From contig RGGS01000079.1 of assembly GCA_010024525.1 (NCBI GenBank), forward strand, positions 1 to 6,360: a stretch of 6,360 nt of DNA. Direction: 5' to 3'. The translations under genes were made by a program, and so were the position numbers. The stretch is from Verrucomicrobiota bacterium (GTDB lineage: Bacteria > Verrucomicrobiota > Verrucomicrobiia > Methylacidiphilales > Verrucolacustridaceae). Every line of letters starts with the position of its first letter. Position 1 is the first letter of the stretch. Of the stretch, positions 1 through 4,485 are shown piece after piece. Below the pieces are notes generated by a model that saw nothing but the letters and a program-made list of their open reading frames with translations, did no database searches and had not been told where the DNA came from.

Positions 1-2
1 CA

Positions 3-596
3 CGCCTCAAAGCCGGCACCGCCGCCCAACATGCGGTGGCCGAATCCAAGCCTCTCGAAGCCGCCCTGATCGAGGGTTCCATCGGTCGCCTCCAATACCA
101 AAAATATCTGGCCCAGCGCTGGTTGATTCATCGCGAGCTGGAAAAGGCGACTGACCAGGCTCTGAAAAACGATGCCCGGCTATCCTCCCTGAACCTTCCC
201 TTCTTATATCAAACGAAAAATCTGGAGTCGGACCTGGCCCGACTCCAGACCGACCTCAAATCGATTTTTCCCCTTCCCGGAGCGACCAAACTCATGCAGG
301 AAATCCAAAAGGCTGCACCCGCGACTTTGATGGGGATCTTCTATGTCTTTGAAGGGAGCAAAAATGGCGCCCGCTTCATCGCCAAGGCCTTGGCCAAGGC
401 TTGGGGGCTAAGCGATACGGTCGGTTTTCGTTACCTGGATCCGCATGGGGAGGAACAAAGGGGGTTGTGGATGAAATTCCGATCGGACATGGATGGGATT
501 GCCTGGACGTCGGCCGAACAGGAACAGATGGTTCAGGCGGCGCAGGCAACCTTCGACGCCATCTCCTCCCTCGACGACGCCATCCACGCCGGCTGA
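3..596 (+). CDS. Haem oxygenase-like protein, 5' end outside window
   Basis: Haem oxygenases open haem with O2 and electrons to give biliverdin, CO and Fe2+, in the cytoplasm. The reading frame is open from position 3 and stops with TGA at 594-596, giving 197 visible residues. A GTG at 36 could be taken as the start, but the codons before it encode LKAGTAAQHAVAE, which matches the proximal haem-binding helix of the family (pattern LKxxTxxxHxxAE, compare LKEATKEVHTQAE of human HO-1). The histidine at 30-32 is the expected proximal haem ligand, so the true start lies upstream of the window. A second family feature is YVFEGSKNGARF (about 345-380), corresponding to the glycine-containing distal helix (GSxxG) of bacterial enzymes. 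The protein is otherwise helical and has no membrane segment. Its stop lies 8 bp from the stop of the convergent pseudopilin gene. Haem oxygenase is the best call; loss of activity in a related all-helical family member cannot be excluded. No partner such as a bacteriophytochrome or ferredoxin gene is visible. Confidence 0.8.
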   Translation, partial: RLKAGTAAQHAVAESKPLEAALIEGSIGRLQYQKYLAQRWLIHRELEKATDQALKNDARLSSLNLPFLYQTKNLESDLARLQTDLKSIFPLPGATKLMQEIQKAAPATLMGIFYVFEGSKNGARFIAKALAKAWGLSDTVGFRYLDPHGEEQRGLWMKFRSDMDGIAWTSAEQEQMVQAAQATFDAISSLDDAIHAG

Positions 597-604
597 ATCA
601 AATC

Positions 605-1396
605 CTAAGGAGTCCAGTTCGGGTTGTTTTGCGCCGCGGCCTCATCGCACCAACGCCGCATATCCTTGAGTTCCTCCCGAGTCAGGGCCTCCGCATGGCC
701 ATCGAGCATCACCGTCACCGCTTTGCCGCTGTAGCGTGTGGAAAGACCGGCGCCTGAGGAGGAGCTCCCGGTGGGAGGGCGGACTTCAAAATACCCATCC
801 AACTTGCCGTAATTTGCATCCTCATACTGTCCAGAAGCAAAAGCAATCAGGCCTGCGGGATGGGTGACCCGGTTGATGCGGGTCGCACAGCGACCCGGCA
901 GCTGGACGTTTCGGGTATCGCCCCCGACGTAGGTGATGTTCATTCCCAAAGTCGGAACCAAACTGACCAAGTAATCCCGATACGGGTCACTGTCGGGAAT
1001 CTGCGAAGCGAGCTTGTTGACCCAGATTCCGCCCCGAACCTGATAATTCATGTAGGGCAAAAGGCGCCAAGGGTAACGCTGCGCCGCATGCGAGGGTGAG
1101 ATGGGCTGACCTTTGTCGTTGCGGGCCCCAGTCACGAGGGGACTACGCGCATCCAGGTATCCCGGCAGAATGGAGCCATCGTTATCTTGAATATAAAGCT
1201 GCAGCGCCTGTCCCAAGGTACGGCCCGCCGACATTTCGACCCCCTGACGGGATGCAGATGTGGCCTTTTGGTAGGCGGCATTGCCGAGCCCTGCTAATAG
1301 TCCAATGATTGCCACACAGACTAATAGCTCCGCTAGAGTGAAAGCGGCGAAGTTTGAAAAACAGTTTGGGCGAAACACGTCAGGGCAGCGGAGCAT
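605..1396 (-). CDS. Type IV pilin-like pseudopilin (prepilin-type N-terminus, DGH C-terminal motif)
   Basis: A 263-residue protein with a class III prepilin signal: an 18-residue leader, then FTLAELLVCVAIIGLLAGL. Glu23 is the +5 glutamate of the mature protein and residues 19-40 form the hydrophobic assembly helix. The residue before the predicted cut is Ala18 instead of the near-universal Gly. The C-terminal part has VTVMLDGHAEALT (about 227-239), like the DGH-containing ends common in the large pseudopilin families of Verrucomicrobiota and Planctomycetota; the segments WRLLPYMNYQV and GGIWV also fit. It probably reaches the inner membrane, is cut by prepilin peptidase, and joins a type II secretion- or pilus-like fibre; its exact role is unknown. 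The ATG directly follows the TAA of the upstream PEP-CTERM gene (TAA-ATG), so the two are probably co-transcribed and translationally coupled. There is no Shine-Dalgarno sequence. The stop (TAG, 605-607) nearly abuts the convergent haem oxygenase gene, leaving no room for a separate terminator. Confidence 0.85.
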   Translation of the reverse strand: MLRCPDVFRPNCFSNFAAFTLAELLVCVAIIGLLAGLGNAAYQKATSASRQGVEMSAGRTLGQALQLYIQDNDGSILPGYLDARSPLVTGARNDKGQPISPSHAAQRYPWRLLPYMNYQVRGGIWVNKLASQIPDSDPYRDYLVSLVPTLGMNITYVGGDTRNVQLPGRCATRINRVTHPAGLIAFASGQYEDANYGKLDGYFEVRPPTGSSSSGAGLSTRYSGKAVTVMLDGHAEALTREELKDMRRWCDEAAAQNNPNWTP

Positions 1397-2131
1397 TTAG
1401 GATTTGGCCCGCCTGCGGAGAGATAAGGCCATCAGGCTCCATCCTACAGTTGCTAATCCCGCAATCGAGGGCTCGGGAATCGTAGTCAGATACATTGGGG
1501 TAGCCGCAGAGATGATGTTGTTATCGAGATCCGATTGATTTTCCAGCGTACCCAAATTGAGAGACCAAGTGTTGGGCGTGGAGGCGACCCCAACAAATCC
1601 CAACTCCTTCACGCTGCTTGAGTTGGCAATCCAACTTTTGACCGTGGAAGTGATGTCCACGTAATTATAACCCCCATTTTGCAGAATGATGGTTCCAGCG
1701 GCAGAGGGACCTATGAGATTGGTTGTCACCCAGGCAGCATCGACCCCAGTCCCGGTAAATGAACTAGCCAAAGGAACCACCTTCAAGGTGAAGTTACCCC
1801 CACTGGTGGGGTAATCCAAACTCGTGGGCTGGGCCGCCGGTCCATTGCCAAACACAGGCGCAACGAAATTCCTTAAATTTATGGCAAGGTAAATACTTTG
1901 TGCTCCACTCAGCGAGCTTAGGTCTGTGTTAAACTTGGCATAAGCAATGCTGTAGTGATTCCCAGGTGTACCATAGAGGCCGACATCCAGATAATACCCC
2001 GTGGAATTGACCGTTGCGGGAGCACCCAAATACAAATAGCCATCCGAGGTCGTGTTGACCTGCACCGTATCCCCCCAAGAAAAAGAGACAAAGGAGAGGA
2101 TTCCAAATAGCAAAAAGGAATGCCGAAACAT
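1397..2131 (-). CDS. Secreted PEP-CTERM protein with DNRLRE/CBM96-like domain
   Basis: A 244-residue exported protein. Residues 1-20 are a Sec signal peptide (Arg3-His4, hydrophobic core 5-17, likely cut after Ser-Trp-Gly20). The body (about 22-205) is rich in Ser, Thr, Gly and Asn. It contains YLYLG near the start, AYAKFNTDLSSL, and VDITSTVKSWI (about residues 158-168), a pattern typical of DNRLRE/CBM96-type beta-sandwich domains found on secreted bacterial proteins. The C-terminus is a PEP-CTERM sorting signal: Pro-Glu-Pro at 219-221, a hydrophobic segment 222-238 and the basic tail RRRAKS. In other bacteria such tails are processed by an exosortase (EpsH/XrtA family) and the protein ends up in the envelope, often with exopolysaccharide. 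No exosortase gene is in this window. Codons appear more AT-rich than in the neighbouring Tol-type operon. The ATG at 2129-2131 has no Shine-Dalgarno sequence; the pseudopilin gene follows without a gap. Function beyond an envelope or matrix role is unknown. Confidence 0.85.
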   Translation of the reverse strand: MFRHSFLLFGILSFVSFSWGDTVQVNTTSDGYLYLGAPATVNSTGYYLDVGLYGTPGNHYSIAYAKFNTDLSSLSGAQSIYLAINLRNFVAPVFGNGPAAQPTSLDYPTSGGNFTLKVVPLASSFTGTGVDAAWVTTNLIGPSAAGTIILQNGGYNYVDITSTVKSWIANSSSVKELGFVGVASTPNTWSLNLGTLENQSDLDNNIISAATPMYLTTIPEPSIAGLATVGWSLMALSLRRRAKS

Positions 2132-2137
2132 GGATAC

Positions 2138-2166
2138 TAATAAAGGGCAATTCTCGCTTTTTGCAA
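2138..2166 (-). promoter_or_regulatory. Candidate sigma70-type promoter for the PEP-CTERM/pseudopilin unit
   Basis: On the minus strand TTGCAA (2161-2166) is followed after 17 bp by TTATTA (2138-2143). The second hexamer ends exactly 6 nt before the ATG, so transcription would begin at or next to the start codon and give a leaderless message. The match to consensus is modest (-35: 4 of 6), and the region is AT-rich, so chance similarity is possible. Confidence 0.3.
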
Positions 2167-2304
2167 ATGGACGAGGACTCTCTCCAGATGATTATTCGTA
2201 AAGGAATAAGGATCCCATAAGAAATACTAATCCTAGTCCTATTTTAATCTCTTAAGTCATTGCTGGTCACATGATTATTATTTTAACGCATATCATGCTC
2301 AATC

Positions 2305-2316
2305 CTGAAATTTCAG
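2305..2316. promoter_or_regulatory. Perfect 12-bp palindrome, possible operator
   Basis: CTGAAATTTCAG reads identically on both strands. It lies between the divergent genes, 8 bp upstream of the candidate -35 box of the aminotransferase gene, a usual position for a dimeric regulator. No known regulator consensus is recognised, and a palindrome of this size can occur by chance in AT-rich DNA. Confidence 0.3.
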
Positions 2317-2324
2317 AACCACCG

Positions 2325-2354
2325 TTGCGAAAAGCGGAAAACCCGCTACATATT
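2325..2354 (+). promoter_or_regulatory. Candidate promoter for the aminotransferase gene
   Basis: TTGCGA (2325-2330) and CATATT (2349-2354) are 18 bp apart. The -10-like hexamer ends exactly 6 nt before the ATG at 2361, again predicting a start of transcription at the initiation codon. There is no Shine-Dalgarno sequence in the intervening bases. Each box matches 4 of 6 consensus positions. Confidence 0.3.
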
Positions 2355-2360
2355 TAGCCC

Positions 2361-3770
2361 ATGTCTGACTTCGATCTAAAAGACACCATCCTCACCCGCT
2401 TGGGGGAAAACTACGATTTACATGACAAGTACGTGAACCGCACGCTCGTGAAGGTTCAGCGCACCATCGGTTTTGACAAAATCTATGCCCGGGGAGAGGG
2501 CGCCTATCTTTACGACCTCGACGGCAAGGACTACCTCGACTTTCTCAGCGGTTACAGCGTCTTCAATATCGGCCGCAACCACCCCACGATTCAAAAAGCC
2601 ATCCGGGATGTTTTGGAACTGGACCTTCCCAACATGGTCCAGATGGACTGCTCCGTTCTCTCCGGCCTCCTCGCCGAGGCTTTGGCCAAAAAACTCGCTC
2701 CCCGCGATGCCTGCTTTCTTTGCAACTCCGGCACCGAGGCGGTCGAGGGGGCCATCAAGTTTGCCCGTGCCTATACCAAGCGACCCGGGATTCTCGCCCA
2801 GGAAGGCTCCTACCACGGCCTCACCTTCGGAGCCCTCTCCATTACCCACTCCGGCAACTTCCGCGAGGACTTCGCTCCATTTCTCCCCGGAGCCGACTTC
2901 GTCAAATTCGGCGACTTGGCAGACTTGGAAAAGAAACTCAAGACCCGGCAGATCGCGGCCTTCATTTTCGAACCCGTCCAAGGCAAGGGCGTGAAGTATC
3001 CCAAGGATGACTACTTTCCCGCGGCCCAGGAGTTGTGCCGAAAATACGGCACGCTCTTGATTGCCGACGAAGTGCAAACCGCTTTTGGCCGTACGGGTAA
3101 GTGGTTTGGCTTCCAACACTGGAATCTAGATCCCGACATCGTCACCCTCGCCAAAGCCCTCTCCGGCGGTTATGTCCCCTGCGCCGCGATCGTCATGCGC
3201 CGCCCGATCTATCAAGGCATCTTCTCCCGCCTCGACCGCTGCGTCGCCCACTCCACCACCTTCGGTCGGAACAACCTCGCCATGGCTTGCGGTCTGGCCA
3301 GCCTCCACGTCATCGAAAAGGAGCACCTGGTGGAAAACGCCGCCCTGCGCGGGGAACAGCTCATGTCCCGCCTTCGCGACCTCCAGCAGAAACACGAGGT
3401 CATCGATGAGGTTCGTGGCAAAGGCCTAATGATCGCCATCGAATTCAAGGAGCCGAAATCCCTCAAACTGAAACTCGCCTGGAAGGCCATCCACGCCATG
3501 GACAAAGGCCTCTTCCCGCAGATGATCGTGACTCCCCTACTCCAAAAGCATCGCATCCTCACTCAAGTGGCCGCCCATAATTCTGACGTTGTGAAGATCC
3601 TCCCCCCCTTGGTCATCGGCGAAAAGGAGATCGACCGCTTTGTCACCGCGTTTGACGACGTGCTCAGCGACCTTGGGAAATTCCCCGGACCGCTCTGGGA
3701 CTTCGGCCAGAACCTCGTCAAAGCGGCCATTTCCCAGAAAAAATCCTCCCGCGAAACCGTCCCCGCTTGA
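2361..3770 (+). CDS. Class III PLP-dependent aminotransferase (acetylornithine/ornithine aminotransferase-like)
   Basis: A 469-residue fold-type I, class III aminotransferase, which moves an amino group, often from the terminal amine of ornithine-, lysine- or GABA-like donors, to a keto acid through PLP in the cytoplasm. The active site is complete: NSGTEA (122-127) for the cofactor phosphate, Tyr151-His152-Gly153 stacking on PLP, Glu204 in FEPVQGKG, Asp236 in ADEVQTAFGRTG contacting the pyridine nitrogen, Lys265 in LAKALSGGYVP as the Schiff-base lysine, and Thr300 in HSTTFGRNN reaching the phosphate of the partner subunit. The N-terminal 35 residues (DKYVNRTLVKVQRTIGFDKIYARGEGAYLYD) and a roughly 25-residue C-terminal tail make it longer than the usual 400-430. 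Substrate cannot be settled from sequence; related proteins include ornithine, putrescine and the hopanoid-modifying HpnO enzymes, and no biosynthetic neighbour helps. The start is the first ATG in frame and has no Shine-Dalgarno sequence. The glutaredoxin gene follows 55 bp after the stop. Confidence 0.9.
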   Translation: MSDFDLKDTILTRLGENYDLHDKYVNRTLVKVQRTIGFDKIYARGEGAYLYDLDGKDYLDFLSGYSVFNIGRNHPTIQKAIRDVLELDLPNMVQMDCSVLSGLLAEALAKKLAPRDACFLCNSGTEAVEGAIKFARAYTKRPGILAQEGSYHGLTFGALSITHSGNFREDFAPFLPGADFVKFGDLADLEKKLKTRQIAAFIFEPVQGKGVKYPKDDYFPAAQELCRKYGTLLIADEVQTAFGRTGKWFGFQHWNLDPDIVTLAKALSGGYVPCAAIVMRRPIYQGIFSRLDRCVAHSTTFGRNNLAMACGLASLHVIEKEHLVENAALRGEQLMSRLRDLQQKHEVIDEVRGKGLMIAIEFKEPKSLKLKLAWKAIHAMDKGLFPQMIVTPLLQKHRILTQVAAHNSDVVKILPPLVIGEKEIDRFVTAFDDVLSDLGKFPGPLWDFGQNLVKAAISQKKSSRETVPA

Positions 3771-3779
3771 GATTGGCTT

Positions 3780-3793
3780 TAGGCTTCAGCCTA
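3780..3793. repeat. Short inverted repeat between aminotransferase and glutaredoxin genes
   Basis: TAGGC (3780-3784) and GCCTA (3789-3793) can pair around a TTCA loop, 9 nt after the aminotransferase stop. No T-run follows, so it is not a typical intrinsic terminator. It could act as an RNA-processing or stabilising hairpin, or be a copy of a small dispersed repeat; neither can be shown here. Confidence 0.35.
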
Positions 3794-3797
3794 TAGT
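3792..3797 (+). promoter_or_regulatory. Possible -10 box for the glutaredoxin gene
   Basis: TATAGT matches the sigma70 -10 consensus at 5 of 6 positions and lies 28 nt before the ATG at 3826. The best upstream partner is TTGAGA (3767-3772), but with a long 19-bp spacer, so read-through from the aminotransferase gene is equally plausible. Confidence 0.25.
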
Positions 3798-3825
3798 CTG
3801 CAGGCAAACCCACGATTCAACGGCC

Positions 3826-4056
3826 ATGGCTACGACCCTCTATGTAAAGCAAGGCTGCCCGTGGTGCGACGCAGCCGAGGAAAAACTTCATGAGCTCGGG
3901 GTTCCCTACGAGCGCCGCGAGGTCCGCTCCAACCCGGAATTTTTCAGGGAAATGCGGGAGATCTCCGGACAATCGAAAGCCCCGGTGCTTGATTTCGACG
4001 GGCGCATTCTCGCCGATTTCGGTCCTGAAGAGCTGCCGGCATTTTTAAAGGGGTGA
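3826..4056 (+). CDS. Glutaredoxin-like small thiol-disulfide protein
   Basis: A 76-residue protein starting MATTLYVKQGCPWCDAAEEK. The thioredoxin-fold active site CPWC is at residues 11-14, at the end of the first strand. Pro53 in KAPVLDFDG is the expected cis-proline that faces the active site. Length and layout fit single-domain glutaredoxin or NrdH-type redoxins that reduce disulfides or glutathione mixed disulfides in the cytoplasm. The usual glutaredoxin GG-(x)-D-D segment after the cis-proline strand is replaced by ADFGPEEL (63-70), so glutathione binding may differ. The reading frame is open far upstream to 3640, but that part overlaps the aminotransferase gene in another frame; the ATG at 3826 is chosen because it places the redoxin fold correctly. 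No Shine-Dalgarno sequence precedes it. The REP-like cluster begins 6 nt after the stop. Confidence 0.85.
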   Translation: MATTLYVKQGCPWCDAAEEKLHELGVPYERREVRSNPEFFREMREISGQSKAPVLDFDGRILADFGPEELPAFLKG

Positions 4057-4062
4057 TATCCA

Positions 4063-4083
4063 GTCGGGACGGCGGGCTCTACC
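4063..4083 (-). repeat. REP-like element A, half copy
   Basis: Read on the minus strand, this begins GGTAG followed by the arm AGCCCGCCG and loop TCC. The arm equals the reverse complement of the right arm of element C at 8 of 9 positions, so it belongs to the same subfamily. Its own right arm is lost after CG, about 6 nt from the glutaredoxin stop codon. It is inverted relative to elements B, C and D. Confidence 0.6.
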
Positions 4084-4096
4084 AATCTGCAACTAA

Positions 4097-4138
4097 GTAG
4101 GGCGGGGTCGATGACCCCGCCTAATTTTTGAATTCAAG
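4097..4138 (+). repeat. REP-like element B, identical 42-bp repeat copy 1
   Basis: The head GTAG (4097-4100) is followed by a perfect palindrome: arm GGCGGGGTC (4101-4109), loop GAT, arm GACCCCGCC (4113-4121). Then come TAATTTTTG and the palindrome-containing flank TTGAATTCAAG. All 42 bp recur without a mismatch at 4213-4254. A GTAG head before a GC-rich palindrome is the described hallmark of REP sequences mobilised by RAYT (TnpA-REP) transposases. On the plus strand the 9-bp stem followed by TAATTTTT could also serve as an intrinsic terminator for the glutaredoxin gene. Confidence 0.8.
4101..4129 (+). terminator. Candidate intrinsic terminator of the glutaredoxin gene, within element B
   Basis: The perfect 9-bp GC-rich stem (4101-4121) is followed by TAATTTTT. 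It is 45 nt past the glutaredoxin stop codon. The T-tract is interrupted by two adenines, so it may be only moderately efficient; element D offers a second identical site. Confidence 0.5.
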
Positions 4139-4157
4139 GCCGTTGAAAAAAAGCCTT

Positions 4158-4183
4158 GGTAGGGCCCGACGTCCCGGCGGGCC
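4158..4183 (+). repeat. REP-like element C
   Basis: The head GGTAG (4158-4162) is followed by arm GGCCCGACG, loop TCC and arm CGGCGGGCC, the same 5+9+3+9 layout as the other copies. One A-G mismatch (at 4169) breaks the stem; element A carries C at the matching position, so the ancestral arm was probably GGCCCGCCG. The arm and loop sequences differ from those of B and D, so this is a second subfamily. No T-run follows. Confidence 0.7.
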
Positions 4184-4211
4184 GCATGCGAGCTTGAAAG
4201 TTGATAACCGA

Positions 4212-4254
4212 GGTAGGGCGGGGTCGATGACCCCGCCTAATTTTTGAATTCAAG
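4212..4254 (+). repeat. REP-like element D, identical 42-bp repeat copy 2
   Basis: The same 42 bp as element B (from GTAG at 4213), with an extra G in front that restores the GGTAG head seen in C and E. Arms are at 4217-4225 and 4229-4237 around GAT. It faces element E, so D and E form an inverted pair with their GTAG heads on the outside, an arrangement like that of REP doublets (REPIN/BIME). Confidence 0.8.
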
Positions 4255-4264
4255 AACGGAAATT

Positions 4265-4291
4265 AAAAAAGGCGCCCTCACCGAGAGCGCC
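4265..4291 (-). terminator. Intrinsic terminator of tRNA-fMet, formed by element E
   Basis: On the minus strand the 9-bp GC-rich hairpin (4271-4291, loop GGT) is followed directly by six T residues (4265-4270). This is a strong classical Rho-independent terminator placed 18 nt downstream of the tRNA 3' end. The hairpin is the palindrome of a REP-like element, which indicates that the repeat was recruited as the terminator, or that it inserted in front of an existing T-run. Confidence 0.85.
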
Positions 4292-4296
4292 CTACC
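4271..4296 (-). repeat. REP-like element E
   Basis: On the minus strand: head GGTAG (4292-4296), arm GGCGCTCTC, loop GGT, arm GAGGGCGCC. The arms pair over 9 bp with one G-U pair. It has the same 26-nt layout as B, C and D but a third arm sequence. It lies 13 nt downstream of the CCA end of the initiator tRNA. Confidence 0.75.
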
Positions 4297-4309
4297 TCAG
4301 CTTAGAGGT

Positions 4310-4386
4310 TGGTTGCGGGGGCAGGATTTGAACCTGCGGCCTTCAGGTTATGAGCCTGACGAGCTACCTGGCTGCTCCACCCCGCG
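4310..4386 (-). tRNA. Initiator tRNA-fMet (anticodon CAT), CCA encoded
   Basis: A 77-nt cloverleaf. The acceptor arm CGCGGGG pairs with CCCCGCA except for the C1-A72 mismatch that marks formyl-methionine initiators. The D stem GAGC/GCTC has the initiator A11:U24 pair. The anticodon CAT is at 4350-4352 on the minus strand in loop CTCATAA. The T arm is GCAGG-TTCAAAT-CCTGC, followed by A73 and an encoded CCA (4310-4312). It closely resembles E. coli tRNA-fMet. One departure: the anticodon stem reads TCAGG/CCTGA, so positions 29:41 are A:U instead of the G:C of the three consecutive G:C pairs usual in initiators; 30:40 and 31:39 remain G:C. The gene has its own promoter and terminator and is divergent from the TolQ/ExbB gene. 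Confidence 0.97.
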
Positions 4387-4399
4387 ATCTAGGATGGAT

Positions 4400-4428
4400 A
4401 CCTTACGCCTATCACCGCAACGAGTCAA
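4400..4428 (-). promoter_or_regulatory. Promoter of tRNA-fMet
   Basis: On the minus strand TTGACT (4423-4428, 5 of 6 to TTGACA) is followed after an optimal 17-bp spacer by TAAGGT (4400-4405). The tRNA begins 13 nt further on, so the primary transcript would carry a leader of about 6-7 nt for RNase P to remove. The -10 box is a weak match (3 of 6). Confidence 0.55.
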
Positions 4429-4451
4429 ACACCCGCCCCCTCCATCCGCTC

Positions 4452-4479
4452 TTGTTTTCAACGCCCCATCCTTTATAGC
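4452..4479 (+). promoter_or_regulatory. Candidate promoter of the TolQ/ExbB operon
   Basis: TTGTTT (4452-4457) and TATAGC (4474-4479) are 16 bp apart. The -10-like box ends exactly 6 nt before the ATG at 4486 and no Shine-Dalgarno sequence is present, again suggesting a leaderless transcript. The site shares a 99-bp intergenic region with the divergent tRNA-fMet promoter. Confidence 0.3.
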
Positions 4480-4485
4480 CATCCC

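Larger units (their letters stand above)
2132..2360. other. AT-rich divergent intergenic region
   Basis: This 229-bp stretch separates the minus-strand PEP-CTERM gene from the plus-strand aminotransferase gene and is clearly more AT-rich than its surroundings. I see no convincing open reading frame, RNA gene or long repeat. It holds candidate promoters in both directions, a 12-bp perfect palindrome (2305-2316), and a short inverted repeat AGCGG / CCGCT (2333-2337 and 2343-2347) lying inside the aminotransferase promoter spacer. Confidence 0.7.

Noticed and set aside
401..1308. Plus-strand open frames at 401-757, 860-1099 and 1096-1308
   Set aside because: They overlap the haem oxygenase and pseudopilin genes in other frames or antisense, have no recognisable domain, and lack supporting start context.
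2132..2360. Riboswitch or small RNA in the divergent intergenic region
   Set aside because: No extended paired structure, T-run terminator or known aptamer core could be found; only short palindromes are visible.
2418..3119. Long minus-strand open frame (233 codons) opposite the aminotransferase
   Set aside because: It is antisense to a gene with complete active-site motifs and its translation shows only Gly/Glu/Val-rich composition with no domain; a codon-bias shadow.
3640..3825. Upstream extension of the glutaredoxin frame
   Set aside because: It lies mostly within the aminotransferase gene in another frame, encodes a low-complexity peptide, and the redoxin fold starts at the ATG at 3826.
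4097..4254. Two identical repeats with a 74-bp spacer as a possible CRISPR array
   Set aside because: Only two copies, no further periodic repeats, the spacer contains another palindromic element, and no cas gene is near. GTAG heads and tight palindromes fit REP-like elements much better.
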